A stretch of DNA of 34,596 bases from Bryobacteraceae bacterium CoA2 C42 (GCA_019931245.1 JAINDL010000060.1:1-34596); one strand, 5' to 3'. Counted from the stretch's first letter, positions 16,254-25,877 are shown. Notes: generated by a model from the letters alone, not told the origin. Program-made: numbers and translations.

Positions 16254-16949
16254 ATGCTGGGCATGAACCCTCAACCTTTGCCACCTCCTTTGCCGCCGCC
16301 CGCCAAAAAAGCAGTTCCGGTCTGGGTCTGGATTCTTGCCGGGGTGCTGGGTCTGTTCCTGCTGGCGGGTATTGCCGTAGTCGCGACAGGGGTCTTTATC
16401 TACCAACAGGCCAAGGATGCGGCGGACAATCCGACGGCGGCGCTCGCGAAGATCGCCGCGATGGTCAACCCGAATGTCGAGGTGCTGGGTGTTGACGAGG
16501 CCAACGGCAAAGTGACAATCAAAGATAAAGAGTCCGGCAAGACCGTGACGATCTCGATCGACGATTTAAAGCAGGGCAAACTCGAAGTGCAAACCGACGA
16601 AGGAACCGTGCGGGTGGGCGCCGACGTGGATGCCAAGACGCCCGGCTTCGTGCCCCTCTACCCCGGCGCCAAGCGGAACAACGTCATCAGCACGGACTCG
16701 CCGGAGGCCGAAGGCGGCACGGTCGTGCTCGAGGTGAAAGAGGAGTTCGGCAAGGTCAAGGCCTGGTACGAAGAGCAGATCAGCAAGGGCGGCTTCGATA
16801 CGAAGTCAGCCACGACGACGACGAACAGCGACGGGCCATCGGCGGTGCTGATGGCCGCCAAGAACGACGATAAGGCAACCCTCCACATCGTGATCAACAC
16901 GGAAGCGGAACTGACCCGCGCGACCATTATTTACGCGCTGAAAAAGTAG
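16254..16949 (+). CDS. Membrane-anchored protein of unknown function
   Basis: 231 residues; ATG 16254 or 16263 (MNPQPLPPP). A Pro-rich cytoplasmic N-terminus precedes one membrane helix at about 23-50 (WVWILAGVLGLFLLAGIAVVATGVF). The outside part has a short helix, a beta segment (about 75-115) rich in K/T/V (GKVTIKDKESGKTVTISIDDL) and a C-terminal domain starting FVPLYPGAKR at about 132 that includes GKVKAWYEEQISKGGF. The YPGA...WYxxxLxxxGF arrangement recurs in small bacterial exported proteins of unknown role. It stands alone, divergent from the DUF1549 gene by 32 bases and convergent with the PQQ-propeller gene with two bases between stops. Confidence 0.75.
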   Translation: MLGMNPQPLPPPLPPPAKKAVPVWVWILAGVLGLFLLAGIAVVATGVFIYQQAKDAADNPTAALAKIAAMVNPNVEVLGVDEANGKVTIKDKESGKTVTISIDDLKQGKLEVQTDEGTVRVGADVDAKTPGFVPLYPGAKRNNVISTDSPEAEGGTVVLEVKEEFGKVKAWYEEQISKGGFDTKSATTTTNSDGPSAVLMAAKNDDKATLHIVINTEAELTRATIIYALKK

Positions 16950-16951
16950 GC

Positions 16952-18040
16952 TCAGCCGCCGAAGCAGAACACGCGGCCGTCCTGGGAGGCGATGACCACC
17001 TTGCCCTGGCCGATGGCGGGGCTGCTGGACAGCGCCGCGCCGGCTTCGTACTCCCAGAGCTTCTTGCCGGTGGCGGCTTCGAGGACGTAGAAGCGGCCGT
17101 CGTTGGACCCGATGTAGACGCGGCCATCGGCCGCGGCCGGGCTCGATTCGACGCGGCTGCGCGTTGTAAACGTCCAGACGCCTTTGCCCGTGCGGGCGTC
17201 GATGGCGTGGACCATCTTGTCACGGCCGCCAAGGATGACTTTGCCGTCGACGAGCGTGGCGCTTGAATAGTAGGGGAACTTACGCACGGGGTGCTCGTAG
17301 CGCCAGACGATCTTCTTAGCCGCCATATCGACGCCGTACACCTCGTTGCCGAAGGTGCCGAAGTAGGCCATGGTGCCCGCCAGCAGCGGGCTCGCGCCGG
17401 TGTAGGCGCCGCTGGGCACTTCAAACACCTCTTTGCCATCGGTGAGGCGGATGGCGCGGAAGTGTTCGTCGCAGCCGGTGACGTAGGCGACGCCGTCTTT
17501 GATGGCGGGGGTACCGTGGATGGGGCCGGTGGTCTCGTACTTCCAGGCGAGTTTGCCGGTGCGGGCCTCGAAGGCGTAGAGGTTCTGGTCGTAGCTGCCG
17601 ACGAGCACCCGGCCGCCCGCCACGACAGGGGACGATTTGATCTCCGTGGCCGTCTGGTACTTCCAGAGTCCCTTGCCGTCGGCCGCATTCACGGCGTGCA
17701 GTACGCCCTTCAGGTCGCCGACGTAGACGATGCCGTTGGCGATGGCCGGGGTCGATTCGCCGATCTCGCCGCCGGTGGTGTACTTCCACTTGGTCTTGCC
17801 GGTGGCGAGGTCGATGGCGACCAGCTCGCCGGCGCCGGAGCCGATGTAGACGACGCCGTCGGCGAGGATGGGCGAGGATTCAAACTGCTGGCCGCCCTCC
17901 CAGGTCCACAGGAGCTTGAGCTGCGCCGGGGGTGCGCCGGCGGGGGCGACCCCGGTGAGCGCGGGGTTGCCGCGGAACTGGGGCCATTGCGCCAGCAGGG
18001 CGGAGGAAAGGAGGGTAAGGGCGGGGATCAGTAGGCGCAT
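16952..18040 (-). CDS. Exported PQQ-type eight-bladed beta-propeller
   Basis: 362 residues. Sec leader MRLLIPALTLLSSALLAQ. The rest is eight PQQ-like repeats of about 33-36 residues, each with SSPxxxxGxVYxGSxxGxLxAxDxxTGKxxW (for example residues about 56-90 and the final SSPAIGQGKVVIASQDGRVFCFGG). It lacks the catalytic features of quinoprotein dehydrogenases, so a binding or assembly scaffold like BamB is more likely. Its ATG lies inside the end of the iron-ADH gene (13-base overlap), which makes it the last cistron of the operon starting at 25877. Confidence 0.9.
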   Translation of the reverse strand: MRLLIPALTLLSSALLAQWPQFRGNPALTGVAPAGAPPAQLKLLWTWEGGQQFESSPILADGVVYIGSGAGELVAIDLATGKTKWKYTTGGEIGESTPAIANGIVYVGDLKGVLHAVNAADGKGLWKYQTATEIKSSPVVAGGRVLVGSYDQNLYAFEARTGKLAWKYETTGPIHGTPAIKDGVAYVTGCDEHFRAIRLTDGKEVFEVPSGAYTGASPLLAGTMAYFGTFGNEVYGVDMAAKKIVWRYEHPVRKFPYYSSATLVDGKVILGGRDKMVHAIDARTGKGVWTFTTRSRVESSPAAADGRVYIGSNDGRFYVLEAATGKKLWEYEAGAALSSSPAIGQGKVVIASQDGRVFCFGG

Positions 18041-19089
18041 TGGTAGAGTTCGAGGGCGGCGGCGGCGTCAAACGGGCGCGGGTTGTGGCGGCCGGTCCAC
18101 TGTTGTGCCGCGTCGTGGGCGAGCTGGGGCAACATCTCCATGGTGACGCCGCATTCGCGGAGAGGCAAGGCGAGGCCGGTGGCGAGTTCGGCCAGGTAGC
18201 CGGCCAGGTCCGGGTGCAGGTCGGCGTACTCCGGGCAGGCGTTCCAGCGGACGACGTGGGGCAGCAGAATGGCGATGGCGACGCCGTGGGTGATGCCGTA
18301 GCGGGCGGTGAGCGGGTTGGCGCAGGCGTGGGCGGCGCCGAGCATGGAGGCTTCAATGGCGCAGCCGGCGAACCAGGCGCCGAGCTGGAGGTTTGCGTTG
18401 CTGGTGAGCGTCGCGGGGGCGGCGTAGCTGGCATGGAGCAGGTCCCAGGCCTGCCGGGAGAAGAGTTGGGAGGATTGGGTTCGTTTCGTCGTGACGTAAC
18501 TTTCGACCGCGTGGCTCAAGGCATCGTAGCCGGCGGCGGCGCGGACGGTGGGGGGCTGCGAGAGCGTCAGCAGCGGGTCGAGCACGGCGTAGCGAAACGA
18601 AGCCATGGGGTCGCCGCAGGCCATTTTGACGTGGGTGGCGGGGTCGCTGATGAGGGCGTAGGATTGCGCTTCGCTGCCGGTGCCGGTGGTGGCGGGGATG
18701 CCGAGCATGGGCAGCAGCGGTTGGGTGGCTTTGCCGTAGCCCCAGTAGTCTTTCATGGTGCCGCCGTTGGTGAGGACGAAGTTGACGCCCTTGGCGGCGT
18801 CGAGCGAGCTGCCGCCGCCGAGGCCGATGAGGGAGTCGATGCCGAGTTGAGCGGCGAAGGCGCGGCCGTGTTCGATCATGGCCGAGTCGGGATTGGCGCT
18901 GAAGCCGGACCAGGGGGTACATTCAACGCCGGCGGTGGAGAGCGTAGCGACGAGGGCCGCGATGTGGCCGGCCTGCTCCATGCCGTGGTCGGCGACGATG
19001 AGGGTGCGGCGGAAGCCGAGGCGGCGGGCGAGTTCGCCAACCTGCGCCAGCGCGCCGGGGGCGTAAAGGAGGGGGGGAGGCGGGTTCAT
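18028..19089 (-). CDS. Iron-containing alcohol dehydrogenase
   Basis: 353 residues, cytoplasmic. NAD(P)-binding GLGGGSSLDAAKG at about 89-101, IPATTGTGSEAQ at about 131-142, and the metal ligands D189 and H193 (YDALSHAVESY), H254 (GAAHACAN) and H268 (YGITHGVAIA). This is the group III iron-ADH pattern; the substrate is unknown. The start overlaps the amidohydrolase stop in ATGA, and the PQQ gene starts within its last codons. It is somewhat shorter than typical members (about 380). Confidence 0.92.
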   Translation of the reverse strand: MNPPPPLLYAPGALAQVGELARRLGFRRTLIVADHGMEQAGHIAALVATLSTAGVECTPWSGFSANPDSAMIEHGRAFAAQLGIDSLIGLGGGSSLDAAKGVNFVLTNGGTMKDYWGYGKATQPLLPMLGIPATTGTGSEAQSYALISDPATHVKMACGDPMASFRYAVLDPLLTLSQPPTVRAAAGYDALSHAVESYVTTKRTQSSQLFSRQAWDLLHASYAAPATLTSNANLQLGAWFAGCAIEASMLGAAHACANPLTARYGITHGVAIAILLPHVVRWNACPEYADLHPDLAGYLAELATGLALPLRECGVTMEMLPQLAHDAAQQWTGRHNPRPFDAAAALELYQCAY

Positions 19090-20510
19090 CGTTTCCGGGC
19101 CTGGTCGACAATGGCCTTGACTTCGGAGAGCAGTTCGGGGACGTGGTAGGGGAAGCCGGCCTTAATGGTCCATTCGATGCCGGTGCGGGTGCCGGCGTTG
19201 GGCGAGACCGGGTAGAGGACTTTGAAATCCTCAAGCGGGTTGCCGTTGACGATGAGCAGGTCGGCCGACCAGCCGGCGCGGACGCGGCCGATCGTGTTTT
19301 CGGCGTGAAGTACCTTGGCGCCGTTGACGGTGGCGTGGCGGAGGACGCGGAGCGGGTGGAAGCCGGCCTCCTGGTGGAGTTCGAGATTGCGGAGCATGCC
19401 GAAGCCGTACATCTGATAGATGTAGCCGGCGTCTTCGCCCATGGTGAGGGTGCCGCCGCGGGCTTCAAAGTCGCGGACGGCGGCGAACCAGAGACGGTAG
19501 TTTTCCTTCCAGAAGGCCTCGTCGGTGCTGGACCAGTTGATGAAGTAGCTGCCGTGGTTTTCAAGGTTCGGGGTGAAAAACGAACCCAGCGCGGGGTGGA
19601 GGTATTCGCGGAACCAGGGCTGATTCTGGGCGCGCTGCAGGTCGCGGGAGGCTTCGTAGATTTCGAGCGTCGGGTCCCAGGCGACGCCCTGGACGACCAT
19701 GGCGTCGAGGACGGCGCTGAGCTTTTGGGGGTCGGCTTCGCGCCAGAGGCGGCCGGCGTAGCGGAAGCGGTCGGCTTCGTTGAGGTAGTTGTAGCTGGCC
19801 GGGAAGTTCTGGACACCGGCGGGGAGGGCGGCGTCGGGGATGCCGTACCAGTGTTCGATGGTGGCGACCTGGTTGCGAATGGCGTCGGTGGCGTTGGTCT
19901 CCTCAACGCCGATGTGGATGGCGATGGGCAGACCGGCGGCTTTGGCTTCCCGGGCGGCGGCGTCGAAGGTATTGCGCCAGGCGCCGACGATCTTCATGCC
20001 GTCGGCGCCGCGGGCCTTGATCTCTTTGACGCGGTTGACGGCGGCTTCGGGGGTGCCGGGGCGGCCGAGCATGGGATAGACGAACAGGCGGGGGGCGGCC
20101 AGTTCGCCGCGCTCGGATTTGGCTTTGGCGTCGAGGGTGAACTGCAGGGCGCTGCCCACGTCGCGGACGGTGGTGATGCCGCAGGCGAGCCATAGCTTGA
20201 GGACGTAGTTGGGGTCCATGGGTACGCCGCCGCGCTCCTGGTGGAGGTGGCCGTGCATGTTGATGAGCCCGGGGATGACGTACTTGCCGCGGGCGTCGAC
20301 GAGGGTGTCGCCGGGGCGGGGCTGGGCGCCGCGGGCGATCTGGGTGATGACGCCGTTTTCGATGGTGATATCGAGCGGGCCCTGGGCCGGGGTGCCGGTG
20401 CCTTCGACGACGGTGGCGCCTTGGATAATCATGCGGGCGGGGCGGACGCCGTGCTGGGGTTGGGCGGCGGCGGACAGGGCGAGCAGGAGCAGGAATACGA
20501 GCAGGCGCAC
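19086..20510 (-). CDS. Exported amidohydrolase
   Basis: 474 residues from GTG 20510, three bases after the GH63 stop. Sec leader RLLVFLLLLALSAAAQ. Amidohydrolase metal sites: HGH at 86-88 in GLINMHGHLH, K173 (GADGMKIVGAW, a possible carbamylated lysine), H199 (IAIHIG), H220 (TIEHWYG) and D360 (MGEDAGYIY). The C-terminal KVLHAENTIGRVRAGWSADLLIVNGNPLED is the usual closing motif. These are imidazolonepropionase/prolidase-like secreted enzymes of unknown substrate. The stop overlaps the ADH start by four bases. Confidence 0.9.
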   Translation of the reverse strand: MRLLVFLLLLALSAAAQPQHGVRPARMIIQGATVVEGTGTPAQGPLDITIENGVITQIARGAQPRPGDTLVDARGKYVIPGLINMHGHLHQERGGVPMDPNYVLKLWLACGITTVRDVGSALQFTLDAKAKSERGELAAPRLFVYPMLGRPGTPEAAVNRVKEIKARGADGMKIVGAWRNTFDAAAREAKAAGLPIAIHIGVEETNATDAIRNQVATIEHWYGIPDAALPAGVQNFPASYNYLNEADRFRYAGRLWREADPQKLSAVLDAMVVQGVAWDPTLEIYEASRDLQRAQNQPWFREYLHPALGSFFTPNLENHGSYFINWSSTDEAFWKENYRLWFAAVRDFEARGGTLTMGEDAGYIYQMYGFGMLRNLELHQEAGFHPLRVLRHATVNGAKVLHAENTIGRVRAGWSADLLIVNGNPLEDFKVLYPVSPNAGTRTGIEWTIKAGFPYHVPELLSEVKAIVDQARKR

Positions 20511-20513
20511 TGG

Positions 20514-23141
20514 TTACTCTCCGTTTTGCGCGATCAGTTTGGCGATGAGAGCCGTCCAGCCCGTCTGGTGGCTGGCGCCGAGCCCTTCGCCGGTGTCGCC
20601 GTTGAAGTACTCAAAGAAGAGGAGATGATCCTTGAACTCGGGATCGGTCTGGTGTTTGTGATAGGGGCCGAAGGCCGGGCGGTGGCCCTGGGCATCGCGG
20701 GTGAACAGCTTGGTGAGGCGGTGGGAGAGCGCCTGGGCGAGTTCCCAGAGATTGACGCGGTCGCCGGTGCCGAGCGGGTAGTCGACCGTGAAGTTGTCGC
20801 CGAAGTAGAAGTGAAATTTTTGGAGCGATTCGATGAGGAGGTAGTTGACGGGGAACCAGATGGGGCCGCGCCAGTTGGAGTTGCCGCCGAACAGGAAGGT
20901 GGTGGACTCGGCGGGTTCGTAGCTGACGCGGTAGACGTCCTGGTTGACGTGCAGTTCAAACGGGCTGTCTTTGTGGAACTTTGAGAGGGCCCGGATGCCG
21001 AAGTCGGAGAGGAACTCGTTGGGGTCGACGAGGCGGCGGAGGATACGGCGGAGCTTATCGGGGGTGACCACCGAGAGCAGGACGCGTTCGTGCTGGCCGC
21101 GGTCGAACAGCGAGGCGATGTTGTGGCAGAGGTCCGGGCGGTGGCGCATGAACCACTGCATGCGATGCCGGAAGCCGTGGAGGTTGGCGATTTGCGTTGC
21201 GTCGATGGTGGTGACGGCGAACAGGGGGATGATGCCGACCATGCTGCGGATGCGCATGCGGAAGGGGTCGCGGTGGGGGATGCGGAGCAGGTCGTAGTAG
21301 AAGCCGTCCTGTTCGTCCCAGAGGCTTTCGGCGCCGGGCTTGTTCATGGCGCTGGCGATGTAGAGGAAGTGTTCGAAGAACTTGCTGGCGATGTCCTCGT
21401 AGGCGCGGTTGTGTTCGGCGAGATCGAGGGCGATGGTGAGCATGTTGAGGCAGTACATGGCCATCCAACTGGTGCCGTCGGACTGTTCGATGGTGCCGCC
21501 GGTGGGGAGCGGGGAGGAGCGATCGAAGACGCCGATGTTATCGAGGCCAAGGAAGCCGCCTTCGAAGACGTTGTTGCCGGTGGCGTCTTTGCGGTTGACC
21601 CACCAGGTGAAGTTCATGAGGAGCTTGTGGAAGCAGCGTTCGAGGAAGGCGTAGTCGCGGTGGCCGGTGAGGCGGGCGTCGATCTGGAAGACGCGGTGGA
21701 CGGCCCAGGCGTGGACGGGCGGGTTGACGTCGCCGAAGGCCCATTCATAGGCCGGGATCTGGCCGTTGGGGTGCATGTACCATTCGCGGAGGAAAAGCTT
21801 CAACTGGCTTTTGGCGAAGCCGGGGTCGATCATGGCCATGGGGATCATGTGGAAGGCCGAATCCCAGGCGGCATACCACGGGTACTCCCATTTGTCGGGC
21901 ATGGAGATGATGTCGTCGTTGAACAGGTGGCTCCATTCCGCGTTGCGGCCGTGTTTGCGGCGTTCGGGTGGAGGCGGGGTATTGGGGTCGCCCTGCAGCC
22001 AATCCTCAATGACGAAGTGGTAGAACTGTTTGGTCCAGAGCAGGCCGGCCATGGCTTGGCGGAAGATGCGGTTGCCGTCTTCGGAGAGCGGGACGCTGTG
22101 GACGCCTTTGTAGAAGCGGTCGGCTTCGGCGCGGCGGTCGGCGAGGACTTCGTCGGGGTAGATGGCGGGCGGGAGGTCGGCGTCGTCTTTGAGGCCGGTG
22201 AGGCGGGCGCTGACGGTGCGGGACTCGCCGGGGGCGAGGGTGAAGGAGAACAGGCCGGCGGCTTTGGTGCCGGAGAGGGCGGGGTTGACGGCGTTGGTCT
22301 GGCGTTCGAGGAGATAGCGATGGAAGGCGCTTTTGACGTAGCCCGCGTTGGGGCTTCCCCAGAGGCGTTCGTTGTCGCCGTTGTTTTCGGTGAACAGGAG
22401 TTGGGTGGGGTCAGCGAAGGTGAAGACGTAGTGGCCGAGGTCCTGGTGTTTGCAGGCGATGGTGCGATCGTTGATGCGATAGAGGACGGGCTTGGGGGAG
22501 TGGGAGCGGCCCCAGGTCCAGGTGTTGCGGAACCAGAGTTGGGGGAGGATGGTGAGGGGGGCGGGGTCGGGTCCGCGGTTGGTGGCGGTGATTTCGATGA
22601 CGATGTCGTCGATGTCGGCTTTGGCGTATTCGATTTGGACGTCGAAGTAGCGATTTTCGTCGAAGATGCCGGTGTCGAGGAGTTCGTATTCGCGTTCGTG
22701 GCGGCTGCGCTGCTGGTTGACTTCGCGGAGGTGCTGATAGGGGAAGGCGGCCTGGGGGTACTTGTAGAGCGCCTTCATGTAGGAGTGGGTGGGCGTCGAG
22801 TCGAGGTAGTAGTAGAGCTCTTTGACGTCTTCGGAGTGGTTGCCCTGCGGGCCGCCGAGGCCGTAGAGACGCTCTTTGAGAATGGGGTCCTGGTGGTTCC
22901 AGAGAGCGAGGCCGAAGCAGAGGCGCTGGTGGTTGTCGCAGAGGCCGAGCAGGCCGTCCTCGCTCCAGCGATAGGCGCGCAGGTGGGCGTGTTCGAAGGG
23001 GAAGTAGTCCCAGGCGGTGCCGGTTTCCGAGTAGTCTTCGCGGACGGTGCCCCAGGCGCGGTCGCTGAGGTAGGGGCCCCAGCGGCGCCAATGGCGTTCG
23101 CGTTTATCGGTTTCGATGAGGCGAAGGCGTTCTGGATCCAT
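20514..23141 (-). CDS. GH63/MGH1-like glucosidase
   Basis: 875 residues, no leader, so probably cytoplasmic. The N-terminal part (ERHWRRWGPYLSDRAWGTVREDYSE...AWDYFPFEHAHLRAYRWSEDG) and the (alpha/alpha)6 barrel segments PWYAAWDSAFHMIPMAMIDP, GQIPAYEWAFGDVNPPVHAWA, EGGFLGLDNIGVFDRS and NWRGPIWFPVNYLLIESL are those of GH63-related bacterial glucosidases. Acid and base residues probably lie in the WDS and GFLGLDN-type loops. Likely substrates are alpha-glucosides or glucosyl conjugates. The ATG is three bases after the stop of the metalloprotease-like gene. Length fits the family. Confidence 0.9.
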   Translation of the reverse strand: MDPERLRLIETDKRERHWRRWGPYLSDRAWGTVREDYSETGTAWDYFPFEHAHLRAYRWSEDGLLGLCDNHQRLCFGLALWNHQDPILKERLYGLGGPQGNHSEDVKELYYYLDSTPTHSYMKALYKYPQAAFPYQHLREVNQQRSRHEREYELLDTGIFDENRYFDVQIEYAKADIDDIVIEITATNRGPDPAPLTILPQLWFRNTWTWGRSHSPKPVLYRINDRTIACKHQDLGHYVFTFADPTQLLFTENNGDNERLWGSPNAGYVKSAFHRYLLERQTNAVNPALSGTKAAGLFSFTLAPGESRTVSARLTGLKDDADLPPAIYPDEVLADRRAEADRFYKGVHSVPLSEDGNRIFRQAMAGLLWTKQFYHFVIEDWLQGDPNTPPPPERRKHGRNAEWSHLFNDDIISMPDKWEYPWYAAWDSAFHMIPMAMIDPGFAKSQLKLFLREWYMHPNGQIPAYEWAFGDVNPPVHAWAVHRVFQIDARLTGHRDYAFLERCFHKLLMNFTWWVNRKDATGNNVFEGGFLGLDNIGVFDRSSPLPTGGTIEQSDGTSWMAMYCLNMLTIALDLAEHNRAYEDIASKFFEHFLYIASAMNKPGAESLWDEQDGFYYDLLRIPHRDPFRMRIRSMVGIIPLFAVTTIDATQIANLHGFRHRMQWFMRHRPDLCHNIASLFDRGQHERVLLSVVTPDKLRRILRRLVDPNEFLSDFGIRALSKFHKDSPFELHVNQDVYRVSYEPAESTTFLFGGNSNWRGPIWFPVNYLLIESLQKFHFYFGDNFTVDYPLGTGDRVNLWELAQALSHRLTKLFTRDAQGHRPAFGPYHKHQTDPEFKDHLLFFEYFNGDTGEGLGASHQTGWTALIAKLIAQNGE

Positions 23142-23144
23142 GCT

Positions 23145-25877
23145 TCATGGTAACCCTGCCGTATTCGATTCAACGCCGTCGACGATTAGGGTCAGCTCGT
23201 CGCCGGGGCTGCCGCCGCGGATGTTGATCTGCTGGAGGCCGATGAAGCCGGGGGCGGCGCCGGAGTAAAGGACTTCGAGGGCGCGGCTGCCGCCGCGGGC
23301 GGAGACGGCGCCGCGGCCGAAGCCGGTGCCGTATACCTCATAGACGCCGCCGCCGCGGGGGATGGCGGCGGCGCGGCCGGAGGCAGCATCGAAGAAGATG
23401 CCGGGTTGGGCGGCGAGGACGGGGACGGAGAGCGTGGCGCGGCCGGCGGTGTTGACGGCGGCGACCTCGGCGGTGGGGCGGGTGAGGCCGGTGGGGACGG
23501 CGAAGTTGGCCTGGGTATCGTTGCTGAAGAAGACGACGAGGGGCGCGCCGTCGAGGGTGAGTTGCGCGCCGCGGAGGTTGGCGCCGAAGGCGGTGGCGAT
23601 GCCGCCGGGGACGAGGCCGGGGCGGAAGGAGGCGGCGTTGCCGATGCCGTTGGGCGAGAGGGTGGGGGGCCGGTCGATGCTGCCGGTGACGGTAGTGCCC
23701 GGGAGGGTGACCTGTTGTGTGCCGGGGGGGAGGGTGGCGAGGCCGCTCGAGTTGGTGGTGACGATGGTGCTGCCGGCGGCGAGGGGTAGGCCGGGATAGG
23801 GGAGTTCGTTGCTGTCCTGGGCGCGGAATACGGGGTTGGCGCCGGGGCTCGCGACGGGGACGAGGCTGAGGCCGGCGCCCGAGGCGGGCAGTACCTGGAG
23901 GCGGGCTTCGACGGGGGTGAACTCGTCGGTGGCTTCGGCGCGCAGGAGGTCGACGCCGGGGCGGAGGGCGGTGAGTTCGAAGGGGGCGCTGGTCTGGCCG
24001 GCGGGGATGAGGACGCCGGCGGGGGTGGTGAGGTGGCCGGCGGTGGCGCGGAGGGTGACGGTGAGGGGCGTGGGACGGGGGCGGTCGAGGGAGACGGTGG
24101 CGGTGGCGGAGCGGCCGGCGAGGAGGCCGGCGGCGGGTTCGACGCTGAGGCGGAGGTTGCGGCGGAAGGAGGTATCGAGGCTGGCGCGGCCGCTGGAGTA
24201 GCGGGGCCAGGCGGCTTCGAGTTCGCGGCGGTAGAGATCGACTTTGGCGAGTTCCTGGGCGGTGGGGGTGGAGCCGGTGGGTACGATGAGGACGAAGCCG
24301 ATGCGGTAGCGGCGCTGTTCGACGGTGTGGTCGGGGATGCGGCGGCCTTCGGCGGCGATGAGCTCTTCGACGCCGATATTGCGGCGGGTGCCGTTGAAGG
24401 TGGTGCCGACGCGGGGGGCGGTGAGGGAGGGCGAGAGGCCGGAGTTCTGGACGTAGAAGGTGGGGGGGACTTCGCTGGGGGGGCGGAGGCCCATGAGGTA
24501 TTGATCGAGGGGGGAGAAGCCTTCGACGGTGGCGACGGTGCGGAAGCGGGGGGTGGCGGCTTCGCCGGCGTCGGCGATGCGGTTGCCTTCGAGGAGAGAG
24601 GCTTCCGAGTTGAAGGTGAAGGCCCAGTGGGCGGTTTGGCGGCCGAGCAGGGGAAGGTTAGCGCCTTCGCGGTTGGAGGCGAAGGCGAGGAAGAGGTGGC
24701 CGGCTTCGTGTCCGATGATGGTGAGGCCGGTGTCGCCGGTGGAGGCGCGGGAGGGCATGGGGGCGTGGGGGTCTTCGGGGTACTGCGAGAGGGGGCCGAG
24801 GTTGAGGACGGCCTGGAGGCGGTTGGCGGAGCCGTAGTCGCGGCCGGCGTCGAGCAGGGTGTCGCCGATGCCTTTGCGGCGGCCGCGGACGGTGACTTCA
24901 AAGGCGATGACGCCGCTGCCGGCGGAGATTCCGCTGGTGTTGAAGAAGGCGAGGTAGTCGAAGGCGTCGTCCTGCGATTCGTAGACTTTCTGGGCGGCGG
25001 TGACGAGGTCGACGGCGTTGGTGTTGCCGAAGCTTTCGGCGATGGCGCCGGGGAAGGTGCGGTCGCTGCCGTCGTTGAAGCTGACGAGGGCGGAGGCGGT
25101 GGGGGGGGCGCCGGGGGTGATGCCGACGACGGCGGTGGCGATGTTGACCTGGGCCCAGGAGAGGGTGATGGCGCCATCGGGGGTGAGAGTGATTTGAAAC
25201 GTCTGGGGCTGGCCGAAGCCGAAGTCGCTGTACTCGCGGACGCGAAGCCAGGTGACGGTGAATCGGGTGGGGGAGCGGAGGACGCGGACGCCTTCGCCGG
25301 AGGCGGAGGGGTCGAGGTCGGCAAAGAGGCCGGCGATGCGGGGCGGGCCGGAGTTGAAGCGGCCGAGGCTGCGGGCGCTTGTACTGACGTCGCCGTCGCC
25401 GAAGGTGAGGTTGCCGTCGGAGTTGAGGTGGAGTTGGGAGTAAGTTTTGCTGTAGAAGGGGAAGGGGAAGGGGAGGTCGAGTTCGCGGGTGTCGTCGTCG
25501 CCGAGGCCGGGGATGGGGTCGCCGAGGGCGGAGGGGTCGAGGGGGGAGGAGGGGGCGGGGGTGGTGGCGAAGCGGTAGCCGGTGGGGGCGGGGGAGAAAG
25601 TGACGGCGCGGTTGAGGAGGTTGAAGGGGTTGCGGCGGGCGACGACGCCGTCGGAGTCTTCGAGGATGAGGATATTGCCGTCGAGGCGGGCGGCGGGGCG
25701 GCCGGTGGCGGCTTTGAGCTTGGGGTGGCGGAGGGATTTGCGGTGGAGGTCGAGCTCTTCGTGGGTACGGCCGGGATAGGATCCGCACCAGGAGGCGTTG
25801 GACCTGGCGGCGGCCAGCCCCACGAAAAAGGGAACCAGCAGCGCGATACCTGCGTAACGGATGATCGAGGGGTTCAT
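23145..25877 (-). CDS. Exported HEAGH metalloprotease-like protein with Solibacter C-terminal domain
   Basis: 910 residues from ATG 25877. Leader/anchor at about 3-25 (SIIRYAGIALLVPFFVGLAAA). A beta-rich region (about 90-270) with SDGNLTFGDGD and FTVTWLRVREY resembles adhesion-associated propeller/sandwich domains. A zinc-peptidase core holds H390-E391-x-x-H394 in GHEAGHLFLAF; a third ligand is not certain. About 590-720 is Ig-like and the last 180 residues carry GNAASFRPGLVPGGIATAFGANL, AAQPGIFFD and GFIGLQQINIRGGSPGD, the Solibacter-type C-terminal domain. The coding strand is C-rich. First gene of a five-gene operon. Confidence 0.85.
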   Translation of the reverse strand: MNPSIIRYAGIALLVPFFVGLAAARSNASWCGSYPGRTHEELDLHRKSLRHPKLKAATGRPAARLDGNILILEDSDGVVARRNPFNLLNRAVTFSPAPTGYRFATTPAPSSPLDPSALGDPIPGLGDDDTRELDLPFPFPFYSKTYSQLHLNSDGNLTFGDGDVSTSARSLGRFNSGPPRIAGLFADLDPSASGEGVRVLRSPTRFTVTWLRVREYSDFGFGQPQTFQITLTPDGAITLSWAQVNIATAVVGITPGAPPTASALVSFNDGSDRTFPGAIAESFGNTNAVDLVTAAQKVYESQDDAFDYLAFFNTSGISAGSGVIAFEVTVRGRRKGIGDTLLDAGRDYGSANRLQAVLNLGPLSQYPEDPHAPMPSRASTGDTGLTIIGHEAGHLFLAFASNREGANLPLLGRQTAHWAFTFNSEASLLEGNRIADAGEAATPRFRTVATVEGFSPLDQYLMGLRPPSEVPPTFYVQNSGLSPSLTAPRVGTTFNGTRRNIGVEELIAAEGRRIPDHTVEQRRYRIGFVLIVPTGSTPTAQELAKVDLYRRELEAAWPRYSSGRASLDTSFRRNLRLSVEPAAGLLAGRSATATVSLDRPRPTPLTVTLRATAGHLTTPAGVLIPAGQTSAPFELTALRPGVDLLRAEATDEFTPVEARLQVLPASGAGLSLVPVASPGANPVFRAQDSNELPYPGLPLAAGSTIVTTNSSGLATLPPGTQQVTLPGTTVTGSIDRPPTLSPNGIGNAASFRPGLVPGGIATAFGANLRGAQLTLDGAPLVVFFSNDTQANFAVPTGLTRPTAEVAAVNTAGRATLSVPVLAAQPGIFFDAASGRAAAIPRGGGVYEVYGTGFGRGAVSARGGSRALEVLYSGAAPGFIGLQQINIRGGSPGDELTLIVDGVESNTAGLP

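Noticed and set aside
21090-23153. 687-codon + strand open frame opposite the GH63 gene
   Set aside because: Composition almost all G, A, V, E; antisense of a well-supported enzyme.
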